Below are positions 1 through 8,087 of a DNA stretch of 64,000 nt, one piece after another. This DNA comes from Curtobacterium sp. MCSS17_007 (GTDB lineage: Bacteria; Actinomycetota; Actinomycetes; Actinomycetales; Microbacteriaceae). Made by a program: the position numbers and the translations under genes. The notes below the pieces were generated by a model. It saw only the letters and a list, made by a program, of their open reading frames with translations, was not told where the DNA came from and searched no databases. Numbering within the stretch: the stretch's first letter is position 1; the number at the start of each line of letters is the position of its first letter. Location: NCBI RefSeq assembly GCF_003234175.2, contig NZ_CP126257.1, positions 2,914,001 through 2,978,000 of the forward strand, read 5' to 3'.

Positions 1-255
1 CTGCTCGTCGGTGCCCGCCGCGAGGTCGAGCACCTTGTCGTCGATGTCGGTGACGTTCCGCACGAGGGTCACCCGGTACCCGCGGTACGTCAGCCAGCGC
101 CGCCAGATGTCGTAGACCAGGGCGGAGCGCAGGTGCCCGATGTGCGGCGACGACTGCACCGTCGGCCCGCACACGTACATGCTCACCTGTCCGTCGACCA
201 GGGGGACGAGGTCGACGACGGCTGCGGCGCGGGAGTCGTACAGGCGAACGGTCAC
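1..255 (-). CDS. cysS: Cysteinyl-tRNA synthetase, N-terminal part (runs off the left edge)
   Basis: Charges tRNA-Cys with cysteine in the cytoplasm. Only the first 85 residues are present; the gene continues past base 1. The peptide begins TVRLYDSR after a GTG start and contains YVCGPTV (residues about 26-32), whose Cys is a zinc ligand in this family, then the class I HIGH signature as PHIGH, and NVTDIDDK, all standard CysS landmarks. The start at 255 is chosen because the alignment to the family begins there. It lies only 17 bases downstream of the ispDF stop on the same strand, so the two are probably co-transcribed. The identification is secure; nothing can be said about the C-terminal half. 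Confidence 0.95.
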   Translation of the reverse strand, partial: MTVRLYDSRAAAVVDLVPLVDGQVSMYVCGPTVQSSPHIGHLRSALVYDIWRRWLTYRGYRVTLVRNVTDIDDKVLDLAAGTDEQ

Positions 256-272
256 GCCCCAAGCCTAGGACG

Positions 273-1442
273 TCAGGCCGGTCGGACGACGGCCGTCGCG
301 ATCGCGGCGAGCCCCTCACCGCGCCCGGTCATGCCGAGGCCGTCCGTGGTGGTGCCGGACACCGCGACGGGAGCGCCGACGACCGCGCCCAGGGCCGCCT
401 GCATCTCGTCGCGCCGGGCGCCGATGCGCGGGCGGTTCCCGATCACCTGCACCGTGACCGAGGTCGGGACGAGTCCGGCCTGCCGCAGGAGTTCGACGGC
501 CCCGCGGACGAAGACGTCGCCGGCGGCTCCGGCGTACCGCGGGTCGGACGTCCCGAAGCGCCCGCCGATGTCACCGAGGCCGCCCGCGGACAGCAGGGCG
601 TCGCAGACCGCGTGGGCCACGGCGTCACCGTCGCTGTGCCCGGACAGACCGGGCTCGCCCGGGAAGTCGAGCAGGCCCACCCGGCACGGCGACGCCGCGT
701 CGAAGGCGTGCACGTCGACGCCGAGGCCCACGCGCACCACCGGGGTCGGCGCCGCTGATCCGGCACGGGAGGCCACGAGCGCCTCGGCACGCGCGAGGTC
801 CCACCTCGTGGTGATCTTGAACGCGTCCGCGTCGCCCGGCACCGTCCGGACCATGCCGCCCGCGGCGTGGAAGACGCCGGCGTCGTCGGTCTCCGAGCGC
901 TCGGCGACCGCGTACGCCCGCCGCAGGGCGTCCAGCGGGAAGACCTGCGGGGTCTGCACCCCGACGAGCGCGGAGCGGTCCACGGTCTCGACCACGACGT
1001 CCCCCTCGACCCGCTTGACCGTGTCGGTGACGGGCAGTGCCGGCACGACGCCGTCGCCGGTCGCCCGCGCACGGGCGAACACCGCGTCGAACTGCGCTGC
1101 CGGCGTCAGGCAGCGGGCCGCGTCGTGCACGCCCACCCACTCGACACCGTCCGGGAGCGCGGCGAGGCCCGCCTGCACCGAGGCGTGCCGGTCCGCGCCA
1201 CCCGCGACGACGACGGTGAGGTTTGCCGCCGGGCCGGCGACCGCGGTCACGAGCGCGCGACACTCGTCCAGCCGGGCGGCGGGTGCGACGACCACGACGG
1301 CGGTCGGCTCCGCGAGGGTGAACACCGTCCGGACCGCGCGGGTGAGCATCAGCTCGCCGGCGACCGGGACGAACGCCTTGGCGTCCCCGATGCCGAGCCG
1401 GGTGCCGGAACCCGCCGCGACGACGACGACCGCCCTGCTCAC
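273..1442 (-). CDS. ispDF: Bifunctional IspD/IspF of the MEP isoprenoid pathway
   Basis: A fusion of 2-C-methyl-D-erythritol 4-phosphate cytidylyltransferase (about residues 1-225) and 2,4-cyclodiphosphate synthase (about 235-389). The IspD half shows [12 protein letters not shown] near residue 5 for CTP binding, LPVTDTVK near 136, TPQVF near 164 and DDAGVF near 186. The IspF half shows GVDVHAF with metal ligands D243 and H245, [11 protein letters not shown] with H277, GDIGGRF, and [14 protein letters not shown] at the end. Separate ispD and ispF genes exist in many bacteria; the fusion is known in several actinobacteria and proteobacteria. The length of 389 residues fits the fusion. It lies between carD (51 bases upstream) and cysS (17 bases downstream) on the same strand. 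Confidence 0.95.
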   Translation of the reverse strand: MSRAVVVVAAGSGTRLGIGDAKAFVPVAGELMLTRAVRTVFTLAEPTAVVVVAPAARLDECRALVTAVAGPAANLTVVVAGGADRHASVQAGLAALPDGVEWVGVHDAARCLTPAAQFDAVFARARATGDGVVPALPVTDTVKRVEGDVVVETVDRSALVGVQTPQVFPLDALRRAYAVAERSETDDAGVFHAAGGMVRTVPGDADAFKITTRWDLARAEALVASRAGSAAPTPVVRVGLGVDVHAFDAASPCRVGLLDFPGEPGLSGHSDGDAVAHAVCDALLSAGGLGDIGGRFGTSDPRYAGAAGDVFVRGAVELLRQAGLVPTSVTVQVIGNRPRIGARRDEMQAALGAVVGAPVAVSGTTTDGLGMTGRGEGLAAIATAVVRPA

Positions 1443-1493
1443 CCGATCGGGGAGCAGGGCGGTCGTCGTCGTGTGGTCCAGCTGCGGTTCGCG

Positions 1494-1976
1494 CTAGGAG
1501 GCGAGGACCTCGTCGAGGACGGTCGACGCCTTGTCCTCGTCGGTCTTCTCGGCCAGCGCGAGTTCGGAGATCAGGATCTGCCGGGCCTTGGCCAGCATCC
1601 GCTTCTCACCCGCGGAGAGCCCGCGGTCCTGGTCGCGACGCCAGAGGTCGCGGACGACCTCGGACACCTTGATGACGTCGCCCGACGCCAGCTTCTCCAG
1701 GTTCGCCTTGTACCGGCGCGACCAGTTGGTGGGTTCCTCGGTGAAGGGTGCCCGCAGGACCTCGAAGACCTTGTCGAGGCCTTCCTTGCCGATGACGTCA
1801 CGGACGCCGACCAGGTCGACGTTGTCCGCCGGCACCTCGATCGTCAGGTCACCCTGCGTGACACGCAGCTTCAGGTAGACCTTTTCCTCGCCCTTGATGA
1901 CGCGCGTCTTGACTTCAGAGATGGTTGCCGCCCCGTGGTGGGGGTAGACGACGGTCTCGCCGACCTCGAATTGCAT
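1494..1976 (-). CDS. carD: CarD-family RNA polymerase-binding transcription regulator
   Basis: A 160-residue CarD/CdnL protein that binds the RNA polymerase beta subunit and stabilises the open complex, chiefly at rRNA and housekeeping promoters. The N-terminal Tudor-like domain begins [15 protein letters not shown] and carries the KVYLKLRV strand; the helical DNA-binding half contains [15 protein letters not shown] and [16 protein letters not shown], including the conserved Trp that contacts the upstream edge of the bubble in mycobacterial CarD. Length matches the family. Upstream on the minus strand a possible -10 (TAAACT, 2004-2009) with TTACCC 15 bases further up could be its promoter. 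CarD followed by ispDF is a common actinobacterial order. Confidence 0.96.
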   Translation of the reverse strand: MQFEVGETVVYPHHGAATISEVKTRVIKGEEKVYLKLRVTQGDLTIEVPADNVDLVGVRDVIGKEGLDKVFEVLRAPFTEEPTNWSRRYKANLEKLASGDVIKVSEVVRDLWRRDQDRGLSAGEKRMLAKARQILISELALAEKTDEDKASTVLDEVLAS

Positions 1977-2116
1977 GTATCAGGCTCCGTTCCCAGGACC
2001 CCCAGTTTACCACAAGGGCTGTTCGGGTAAGGGGGCCTGGGCACGCCACCACCGCGGTGCTCGCTAGGATGGGGTCGGACCGTCCGGTCCACATCGTGAT
2101 CTTCCGGAGGAATCTC

Positions 2117-2770
2117 TTGCGAGCTCGGGTACTCGTGTCCGTCGCCGTTGCGGCATCCATCGCGCTCGGCGCCACCGGCTGCGAGTTCATGTCGCCCGCC
2201 CACACCAAGGAGATCAAGCAGATCACCGACGGCGTGAACGTGACGACCGGCTCGGTGGACATCCGGAACGCGCTGCTCATCTCGGACGACGGCGACGCGG
2301 CCCGCTTCCTCGGGACCCTCGTGAACACCTCGTCCGACCAGGACGTCACGCTGTCCATCGAGGTCGGCGGCGACACGCAGACCGTCGAGGTGCCGGCCAA
2401 CAGCCGCCTCGACCTGGCGAACCCCACCGACCCGACCAGCGACGACAGCAGCCAGCAGGGCACGTCGCAGCAGGGCTCCGAGGTCGCCACCGGGCGCGAG
2501 GTCCTCTTCGACCAGGCCGACGCCACCCCCGGCTCGCTGGTCAAGGTCTACTTCTCGTACTCCGGCGCCGAGGGCGTCTCGGCCAGCGTCCCGGTGCTGA
2601 CCAGCGCGCTGGAGGAGTACCAGACGCTCGCGCCGACGCCGACCCCGTCGAGCACCGCGACCTCGCCGTCGGAGAGCGGCTCGCAGCCCACCGGCGACGC
2701 GACCGCCCCGGGCACGCAGTCGGGCGACTCGCAGACCGACTCGTCCGAGGGCGACAGCGGCACGAACTGA
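2117..2770 (+). CDS. Secreted lipoprotein of unknown function
   Basis: I do not recognise the family beyond being a conserved actinobacterial lipoprotein. I chose a TTG start at 2117 because GGAGG lies 6 bases upstream and translation gives a textbook lipoprotein signal: basic RAR, a hydrophobic stretch, and lipobox ATGC with Cys22. The mature 195 residues hold a beta-rich segment (FLGTLVNTSS, VTLSIEVGGDTQTVEVPA) resembling an Ig-like extracellular fold, then a Ser/Thr/Pro/Gln-rich, disordered C-terminal third. A frame open back to 1925 overlaps carD antisense and is not credible. A TAGGAT -10-like hexamer lies at 2065. It is transcribed divergently from carD and convergently with regX3, from which the hairpin at 2803 separates it. 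Confidence 0.8.
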   Translation: MRARVLVSVAVAASIALGATGCEFMSPAHTKEIKQITDGVNVTTGSVDIRNALLISDDGDAARFLGTLVNTSSDQDVTLSIEVGGDTQTVEVPANSRLDLANPTDPTSDDSSQQGTSQQGSEVATGREVLFDQADATPGSLVKVYFSYSGAEGVSASVPVLTSALEEYQTLAPTPTPSSTATSPSESGSQPTGDATAPGTQSGDSQTDSSEGDSGTN

Positions 2771-2802
2771 TCCCGCGCGCCGGACCGGCGCGACGGACGG
2801 AC

Positions 2803-2863
2803 GCAACGCACCGGAGGCCCGGTGCCGGTTCTCGGAACCGGCACCGGGCCTCCGGTGCGTTGC
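2803..2863. terminator. Very long perfect hairpin, probable bidirectional terminator
   Basis: Two 29-base arms (2803-2831 and 2835-2863) are exactly complementary around a TCG loop. It lies between the convergent lipoprotein and regX3 genes, so it probably stops transcription from both sides. There is no U-tract, as often in high-GC actinobacteria. The stem carries GGAGGCCCGGTGC, part of a motif that recurs at other gene ends in this window. Confidence 0.85.
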
Positions 2864-2888
2864 CGACCAGCATCGCCGGCCAGCGCCA

Positions 2889-2927
2889 CCGGTCGGCGCC
2901 GCCGGTCGGCGCCGACGGTCGGCGCCG
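2889..2927. repeat. Three 13-bp tandem repeats
   Basis: The unit CCGGTCGGCGCCG occurs twice exactly (2889-2901, 2902-2914) and a third time with A in the first position (2915-2927). It lies in the gap between the long hairpin and the regX3 stop. No function can be read from it; it could vary in copy number between strains. Confidence 0.8.
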
Positions 2928-2946
2928 ACGACGACGGCTGGCGGGA

Positions 2947-3627
2947 TCAGCCCTCGATCCGGTAGCCCAGACCGCGCACCGTGACCAAGATCTCCGGTGT
3001 GCTCGGGACGCGCTCGATCTTCGACCGGATGCGCTTGATGTGCACGTCGAGCGTCTTGGTGTCGCCGAAGTAGTCGGAGCCCCAGACCCGGTCGATGAGC
3101 TGCCCGCGCGTCAGCACGCGGCCGGCGTTGCGGAGGAGCAGCTCGAGCAGCTCGAACTCCTTGAGCGGCATCGGCGTCTCGGAGCCGTCCACCGACACCG
3201 TGTGGCGCTCGACGTCCATCCGGATCCCGCCGACCTGCAGGATGCCGCTGTCGCCGGGGTCCTCCTCGGTGCGGCGGCGCAGCACGGCACGCAGCCGGGC
3301 CAGGAGCTCCCTGGTCGAGTACGGCTTCGTGACGTAGTCGTCCGCCCCGAGCTCGAGCCCGACGACGATGTCCACCTCGGAGTCCTTCGCGGTGAGCATG
3401 ATGATCGGCACGTTGGACCGGGTGCGGACCTGCCGGCACACCTCGGTGCCGCTGAGGCCCGGCAGCATGAGGTCGAGCAGGATCAGGTCGGGGTTCTCGG
3501 CGTCGAACTTCGACAGCGCGGTCACGCCGTCCGCGGCGACGGAGGTCTCGTACCCCTCGCGCTGCAGGAGGAACTCCAGGGGCTCGCTCAGGGCCGGCTC
3601 GTCGTCGACGATGAGGATCTTGGTCAC
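2947..3627 (-). CDS. regX3: OmpR-family response regulator of the phosphate two-component system
   Basis: Cytoplasmic DNA-binding regulator, 226 residues. The receiver domain starts TKILIVDDEP (acidic pocket), with phospho-acceptor D52 in LILLDLMLP and K101 in YVTKPYS. The C-terminal winged helix shows MPLKEFELLELLLRNAG, RVLTRGQLIDRVWG and TKTLDVHIKRIRSKIE. The GTG start at 3627 overlaps the senX3 stop by four bases, implying translational coupling. RegX3/PhoP-type proteins bind direct repeats resembling GTTCACC; such repeats stand before phoU here and before pstS at 39.1 kb. The name rests on the pairing with a SenX3-like kinase and on nearby phoU. Confidence 0.92.
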   Translation of the reverse strand: MTKILIVDDEPALSEPLEFLLQREGYETSVAADGVTALSKFDAENPDLILLDLMLPGLSGTEVCRQVRTRSNVPIIMLTAKDSEVDIVVGLELGADDYVTKPYSTRELLARLRAVLRRRTEEDPGDSGILQVGGIRMDVERHTVSVDGSETPMPLKEFELLELLLRNAGRVLTRGQLIDRVWGSDYFGDTKTLDVHIKRIRSKIERVPSTPEILVTVRGLGYRIEG

Positions 3628-4790
3628 GATGGCTGCTCTTCCAGTTGCTCTTCGAGTGCGGTGGTGAGTTCGGGATCCGCCTCCGGGAGACGGATCGTGA
3701 AGGTCGAGCCCTTGCCGGGCTGGGACCAGACGCGCACGTCGCCGCCGTGGTTGCCGACGACGTGCTTGACGATCGCGAGCCCGAGGCCGGTGCCGCCGGT
3801 CGCACGCGAGCGTGCGGGGTCGACGCGGTAGAACCGCTCGAACACGCGGTCGAGATCGGCCTCGGGGATGCCGACGCCCTGGTCGGTCACCGCGATCTCG
3901 ACGAAGCCCTTGGTGGACCGGACGCCGACGCCGACGCGGGTGTGGTCCGGGGAGTACTTGACGGCGTTCGCGATGAGGTTCGACACCGCGACCTGCAGCA
4001 GCCCCGGGTCGCCCATGACCCGCAGCTTGGACCGCTTCGCCCGGACGATCTCGATCTCGCGGGCGCGGGCGACGACCTCGTTCGCGTCGACGGCCGCCTG
4101 CACGATCTTGTCGACCGAGGTCTCCTCGCTGTTCTCGAGGGTGTCGACCGACTGCAGCCGGGACAGCTCGATGATGTCCTTCGTCAGGGCGCCGAGCCGT
4201 TCGGACTCGGTGATGAGCTGCGTCGCGAACCGCTTCACGTGCTCGGGGTCGTCCGCCGCGAGCACGAGGGTCTCGGCGAGCAGGCCGATCGCCCCGATGG
4301 GGGTCTTCAGCTCGTGCGAGATGTTCGCCACGAAGTCGCGCCGGACCTCGTCGATGCGTCGGCTCTCGGTGAGGTCGTCGGCCGTGACGAGCACGTACCG
4401 GTTGCCGAGCTGTGCCGCGCGGAAGCTCAGGTAGCCCACCAGCTCGCCGCTGCGTCCCCGGGGCAGTTCGAGGTCGTCCGATGCCATCTCGCCGCTCTTC
4501 CGCACCCGGTCGACCAGCTCGACGAGCTCGTCGTGCACGAGCTTCCGGCGCACGACCAGTCCGACGGTGAGCGCCTGCGGCGAGGCGGCGACGACCGTGT
4601 TCGACGGGTCGACCACCACGGCCGGGTTGTGCATCGTCGCGATGACCGCGGCGACACCGTCGGGCAGCGTCCGTTCCGCGACGTCGGCCGCCCGGGCCGT
4701 GCGCTCCGCCGTGATGACCAGCACCACGACCCCCGCGCCGAAGACCCCGCCGAGGAGCATCGACAGTGGCACGAGCCACGCGTTGTCCAT
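3624..4790 (-). CDS. senX3: SenX3-like sensor histidine kinase
   Basis: Membrane kinase of 388 residues that partners RegX3. Residues 6-28 form a hydrophobic N-terminal membrane segment, about 45-140 a PAS-like sensing region (HNPAVVVDPSNTVVAASPQA), then the HisKA helix with FVANISHELKTP (H159). The catalytic domain shows NLIANAVKYSP (N box), DQGVGIP (G1), FERFYRVD (F box) and GGTGLGLAIVKH (G2). The start at 4790 was preferred over an upstream in-frame Met at 4835 because the hydrophobic segment begins there and the 15 upstream residues are uncharacteristic. Transcribed first in a senX3-regX3 operon, divergent from phoU. Confidence 0.92.
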   Translation of the reverse strand: MDNAWLVPLSMLLGGVFGAGVVVLVITAERTARAADVAERTLPDGVAAVIATMHNPAVVVDPSNTVVAASPQALTVGLVVRRKLVHDELVELVDRVRKSGEMASDDLELPRGRSGELVGYLSFRAAQLGNRYVLVTADDLTESRRIDEVRRDFVANISHELKTPIGAIGLLAETLVLAADDPEHVKRFATQLITESERLGALTKDIIELSRLQSVDTLENSEETSVDKIVQAAVDANEVVARAREIEIVRAKRSKLRVMGDPGLLQVAVSNLIANAVKYSPDHTRVGVGVRSTKGFVEIAVTDQGVGIPEADLDRVFERFYRVDPARSRATGGTGLGLAIVKHVVGNHGGDVRVWSQPGKGSTFTIRLPEADPELTTALEEQLEEQPS

Positions 4791-4872
4791 GCCGCCAGTG
4801 TAGGGATCGTCACGCGGGGTTCCGACGCCGTTCACCCCACCGAGGCGGGTTTCCGGGTCCGGATCGCGAGGT

Positions 4873-4905
4873 GTTCAGCCCCAGGTCACCGTTCGTTCAC
4901 CTGGG
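4873..4905 (+). promoter_or_regulatory. PHO box: three 11-bp direct repeats before phoU
   Basis: Consecutive 11-base units GTTCAGCCCCA, GGTCACCGTTC and GTTCACCTGGG match the actinobacterial PHO-box pattern G(G/T)TCAYY with 11-base periodicity. They sit 43-76 bases before the phoU start and 83 bases from the senX3 start, so a RegX3/PhoP-type regulator could act on phoU and on its own operon. Confidence 0.8.
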
Positions 4906-4948
4906 CTGACGACACTCGTCCGGTACGCATCAGAGAGGCACATCCCCC

Positions 4949-5620
4949 ATGCGCGAAGTCTTCCAGCAGGAGCTCCAGGACGTCCAGGAGCGTCTGACCG
5001 AGATCGCCGGGCTCGTCGAGTCCGCGATCACCCGTGCGACCCAGGCGTTCAGCGAGTCCGACGTCGCCCTCGCCGAGGAGGTGATCGCCGACGACGCCAA
5101 GATCGACGCCGCCGCGAACAGCCTCGACGAGATCGCGATCGACATCCTCGCCCGCCAGGCGCCGGTCGCCCGTGACCTCCGCGTCGTCGTGACCGCCCTG
5201 CGCGTCAGCTCCTCGCTCGAGCGCATGGGCGACATGGCCGAGCACATCGCCCAGCTCGCCCGGCAGCGCTTCCCCGAGAAGGTCGTGCCGAAGGGCCTGC
5301 GCGGCACGTTCAAGCAGATGGGCGCGCACGACGTGCAGATGGCCCAGAAGCTCACGCGCCTGCTCGCCTCCGAGGACATCGCCCTGGCCGCCGAGATCCG
5401 CGACGAGGACGACGCCGTCGACGAGCTCCACGCGAGCGTGTTCGACTTCGTGCTCGGTGAGACCTGGAAGGGCAACCCGATCGACACCGTCGACGCGACC
5501 CTGGCTTCCCGCTACCACGAGCGCTTCGCCGACCACGCGGTGTCGATCGCCAAGAAGGTCGAGTACCTGGCGACGGGTGACTGGGCCGGTGCGTCCTCGG
5601 TGACGACCTCCCCCGCCTGA
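4949..5620 (+). CDS. phoU: Phosphate-signalling protein PhoU
   Basis: Cytoplasmic negative regulator that links the Pst transporter to the phosphate sensor kinase. The 223 residues form the usual two three-helix PhoU repeats: the first contains ALAEEVIADDAKID and APVARDLRVVVTALRVSSSLERMGDMAEHIA (split here into two recognisable pieces, RDLRVVV and LERMGDMAEHIA), the second contains DEDDAVDELHASVFDF and the closing YHERFADHAVSIAKKVEYLATG. These hold the acidic E/D-x3-D metal motifs of PhoU. The gene is divergent from senX3-regX3 behind a PHO box, and 34 kb from pstSCAB. A hairpin terminator follows at 5640. Confidence 0.95.
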   Translation: MREVFQQELQDVQERLTEIAGLVESAITRATQAFSESDVALAEEVIADDAKIDAAANSLDEIAIDILARQAPVARDLRVVVTALRVSSSLERMGDMAEHIAQLARQRFPEKVVPKGLRGTFKQMGAHDVQMAQKLTRLLASEDIALAAEIRDEDDAVDELHASVFDFVLGETWKGNPIDTVDATLASRYHERFADHAVSIAKKVEYLATGDWAGASSVTTSPA

Positions 5621-5639
5621 CCTCCGCGGGACGCGACCT

Positions 5640-5681
5640 GGGCGGTTGCTCGCAGCGCTGTACCGCTGCGGGCAACCGCCC
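5640..5681 (+). terminator. Rho-independent-type hairpin after phoU
   Basis: Arms GGGCGGTTGC (5640-5649) and GCAACCGCCC (5672-5681) pair exactly, with an inner GCAGCG/CGCTGC stem (5652-5657, 5664-5669). A TTTT run follows about 10 bases later. The position just after the phoU stop supports termination. Confidence 0.8.
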
Positions 5682-5726
5682 TCGTCACGTTTTGCGAAGG
5701 GGTGCCGGGGACGGGAGGATCGTGGC

Positions 5727-6275
5727 ATGGCTCAGGTCGCGATCGTCGTCAACGGGATGCCCGGTTCGGGCAAGAGCACGGTGGGCGCCGCCCTGGCCGA
5801 GGTGCTCGGCTGCCCCTTCCTGTCGAAGGACCGCATCAAGGAACCGCTGGCCGACGTGGTCGGCCCGATGATCGGCTCGCGCGAGCTCGGTGGCATCGCG
5901 ATGGACACGATGTGGTCGATGGCGCGGGCCGTCGAGAACGGGGTCGTCCTCGACGCCGTCTGGCTGCCGTCCCGTGACCGCGACCGCCTGGAGGCCGGAC
6001 TCACCTCCGCCGGGTCGCCCCGCGCCGTCGAGGTGTTCTGCCAGGTCGACCGGGTCACCGCCGCGGACCGGCTGCGCGACCGGTACGAGCCCGGTACGCT
6101 GCCCGTCCGGCACGAGGTGCACGGGGACCTGGCGGACGTGCTGGCGTTCTGGGACGAGCACGGGGACGCTGCAGCACCGGTCGGGCTGCCCGGCGTCCCC
6201 GTCGTGCGGGTCGACACCGCACGGCCCTACGACGTCGGGGCGCTCGTGCAGGAGATCGCCGACCACTTCGTCTGA
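5727..6275 (+). CDS. P-loop AAA/kinase-like nucleotide-binding protein
   Basis: A 182-residue cytoplasmic protein with Walker A GMPGSGKS at residues 10-17 directly after a first beta strand (AQVAIVVN), as in small-molecule kinases of the Zeta-toxin/gluconate kinase/chloramphenicol phosphotransferase type. FLSKDRIKEPL supplies the usual substrate-side Asp after strand 2, and LDAVWLPSRDRDRL resembles the region after Walker B. RLRDRYEPG may act as the lid. The substrate cannot be read. ATG at 5727 is chosen because GGGAGG stands 8 bases upstream; an in-frame Met at 5646 falls inside the phoU terminator. Monocistronic. Confidence 0.75.
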   Translation: MAQVAIVVNGMPGSGKSTVGAALAEVLGCPFLSKDRIKEPLADVVGPMIGSRELGGIAMDTMWSMARAVENGVVLDAVWLPSRDRDRLEAGLTSAGSPRAVEVFCQVDRVTAADRLRDRYEPGTLPVRHEVHGDLADVLAFWDEHGDAAAPVGLPGVPVVRVDTARPYDVGALVQEIADHFV

Positions 6276-6318
6276 GCTCGTCCGGAGCCGGGGCGCCGGG
6301 GCGCGAGAGCGCGAGTGG

Positions 6319-6375
6319 TCTGCGAAAGCGACAGTCCTCGCGGATCGGACGCCGGACGACTGTCGCTTTCGCAGA
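6319..6375. repeat. Intergenic hairpin, 18-bp arms (family shared with 52211)
   Basis: Arms TCTGCGAAAGCGACAGTC (6319-6336) and its exact complement (6358-6375) flank a 21-base loop. The same core, CGAAAGCGACAG, forms the stem of a hairpin at 52211-52259, 46 kb away. It may be a terminator or a mobile palindromic element. Confidence 0.75.
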
Positions 6376-6455
6376 GTGGTCGTGGGGCGCGGCGGCGTGG
6401 ACCGCGGCCCCCGCTGCCCCCTGCCCGGAGCCCGCGGTCCGGACACCCCCGGCAC

Positions 6456-6490
6456 ACGAACGCCCCGCCGGTGACCGGCGGGGCGTTCGT
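6456..6490. terminator. Hairpin terminator at the gpmA 3' end
   Basis: ACGAACGCCCCGCCGGT and its complement (6456-6472, 6474-6490) form a nearly loopless stem 14 bases beyond the gpmA stop. It is probably the terminator for gpmA and for readthrough from the P-loop gene. Confidence 0.8.
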
Positions 6491-6503
6491 CGTCGTGCTG
6501 GTG

Positions 6504-7250
6504 CTACTTCTTGGCGCCCTGGGCGGCCACGGCCGCGGCACCGGCGGCGGCGGCCTCGGGGTCGAGGTAGTACGAGGGCTTCGTCGGACGGAAGTCGTCG
6601 TCGAGCTCGTACACGAGCGGGATGCCCGTCGGGATGTTCAGGCCCGCGATGTCGTCGTCCGAGATGCCGTCGAGGTGCTTCACGAGCGCGCGGAGCGAGT
6701 TGCCGTGCGCCGTGACGAGGACGGTCTTGCCAGCGCCCAGGTCCTTCGTGATGTCCGACTCCCAGTACGGCAGGAGGCGGTCGATGACGAGCTTCAGCGA
6801 CTCGGTACGGGGCAGCTGGTCGCCGAGGTCGGCGTAGCGGCGGTCCCCGGCCTGCGACCACTCGGCGTCGTCGGCGATGGGGGGCGGCGGCACGTCGAAC
6901 GAGCGACGCCACTCCATGAACTGCTGCTCGCCGTACTGCTCGAGCGTCTGGGCCTTGTCCTTGCCCTGCAGGTCGCCGTAGTGGCGCTCGTTGAGGCGCC
7001 AGTCGCGCTTGACCGGCAGCCAGGCCAGGTCGGCCTCGAGCAGGGCGATGTCGGCGGTCTGGATCGCGCGGGTCAGGAGCGACGTGTAGAGGACGTCCGG
7101 CACGATGCCCGACTCGGCGATGAGCTCGCCGGCGCGCTTCGCCTCCTTCTCGCCCAGCTCGCTGAGCCGGACGTCGACCCAACCGGTGAACAGGTTCTTC
7201 TGGTTCCAGTCACTGTTGCCGTGACGGAGCAGGACGAGCGTGGAGGTCAT
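6504..7250 (-). CDS. gpmA: 2,3-bisphosphoglycerate-dependent phosphoglycerate mutase
   Basis: Glycolytic enzyme interconverting 3- and 2-phosphoglycerate. The 248 residues carry the phospho-histidine motif [12 protein letters not shown] near residue 5, [13 protein letters not shown], the acid/base region [15 protein letters not shown], and the second catalytic His in [11 protein letters not shown]. These are diagnostic of cofactor-dependent GpmA. The final 15 residues are an Ala-rich tail ending AKK. ATG at 7250 aligns with the family start. The gene is divergent from the methyltransferase, whose start is 58 bases away. Confidence 0.96.
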   Translation of the reverse strand: MTSTLVLLRHGNSDWNQKNLFTGWVDVRLSELGEKEAKRAGELIAESGIVPDVLYTSLLTRAIQTADIALLEADLAWLPVKRDWRLNERHYGDLQGKDKAQTLEQYGEQQFMEWRRSFDVPPPPIADDAEWSQAGDRRYADLGDQLPRTESLKLVIDRLLPYWESDITKDLGAGKTVLVTAHGNSLRALVKHLDGISDDDIAGLNIPTGIPLVYELDDDFRPTKPSYYLDPEAAAAGAAAVAAQGAKK

Positions 7251-7307
7251 GCGGCCGAGTCTACCGAGCGCCGCGCCACCGTTCCGGGTACCCGTACCCT
7301 GGGAGCC

Positions 7308-8081
7308 ATGCCCATCGGGAACGTCACGCGCGGGACCACCGGGTACAACCGGCTCCGCCGCGTCGACCGGTGGATCGCCGCGCTCCCCGCCCTCCGCCGC
7401 ACCGACGACCCGCTCGTCGCCGACGTCGGGTACGGCGCCCGGCCGACGACGACCCTGGAGCTCCGCGACCGTCTGGCCCGGGTCCGTCCCGACGTCGAGG
7501 TCACCGGCATCGAGATCGAGCCGTCGCGCGTGGCGCTGGCGAACGCGGGCACCCGCGACGGTGTGACCTTCCGCCTCGGCGGGTTCGAGACGCCGACCCC
7601 GGGCGGCCGGCGGCCCGTCGTCATCCGCGCGTTCAACGTCCTGCGGCAGTACGACGAGTCGGCCGTGGTCGACTCGTGGCGGATCATGCAGGACCGCCTG
7701 CAGCCGGGCGGGGCACTCGTGGAGGGCACCTGCAACGAGGTCGGCCGCGTGGCGTCCTGGGTGACCCTCGACGACCACGAGCCGCACACGTTCACGGTCT
7801 CCCTGCGCGTCGCCGACCTCGAGCTGCCGAGCATCGTGGCGGAACGGCTGCCGAAGGCGTTGATCCACCGGAACGTCCCCGGGGAACGGGTGCACGCGTT
7901 CCTGCTCGACCTCGACCGCGCGTGGGCGGTCGCCGCACCCCTCGGCACGTACGGTCCTCGTCAGCGGTGGATCGCGACGGTGCAGGGCATGCGCGACCGG
8001 GGGTGGCCGGTGCTGCACGGGGTGACGCGCTGGCGCCTCGGCGAGCTCAGCGTCCCCTGGTCGGCCGTCGCCCCCGCGTGA
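7308..8081 (+). CDS. Class I SAM-dependent methyltransferase-like protein
   Basis: 257 residues with a Rossmann-type first motif, [19 protein letters not shown] (about residues 36-54), followed by [16 protein letters not shown] where the acidic Glu would contact the SAM ribose. [14 protein letters not shown] occupies the post-motif II region and [14 protein letters not shown] resembles strand 5. Motif I has GYGARP in place of the usual GxGxG, so cofactor binding may be altered. Substrate unknown. It is divergent from gpmA with a 57-base gap and runs convergently into ygfZ six bases away. A possible -10 (TACCCT) lies close to the ATG, so the mRNA leader would be short. Confidence 0.72.
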   Translation: MPIGNVTRGTTGYNRLRRVDRWIAALPALRRTDDPLVADVGYGARPTTTLELRDRLARVRPDVEVTGIEIEPSRVALANAGTRDGVTFRLGGFETPTPGGRRPVVIRAFNVLRQYDESAVVDSWRIMQDRLQPGGALVEGTCNEVGRVASWVTLDDHEPHTFTVSLRVADLELPSIVAERLPKALIHRNVPGERVHAFLLDLDRAWAVAAPLGTYGPRQRWIATVQGMRDRGWPVLHGVTRWRLGELSVPWSAVAPA

Positions 8082-8087
8082 GCACGG

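Noticed and set aside
1925..2116. Upstream extension of the lipoprotein frame
   Set aside because: It overlaps carD antisense, is Arg-rich, and lies before a proper ribosome site and signal peptide at 2117.
5646..5726. Longer N-terminus for the P-loop protein
   Set aside because: The extension would be encoded by the phoU terminator hairpin and precedes a good ribosome site at the ATG in 5727.
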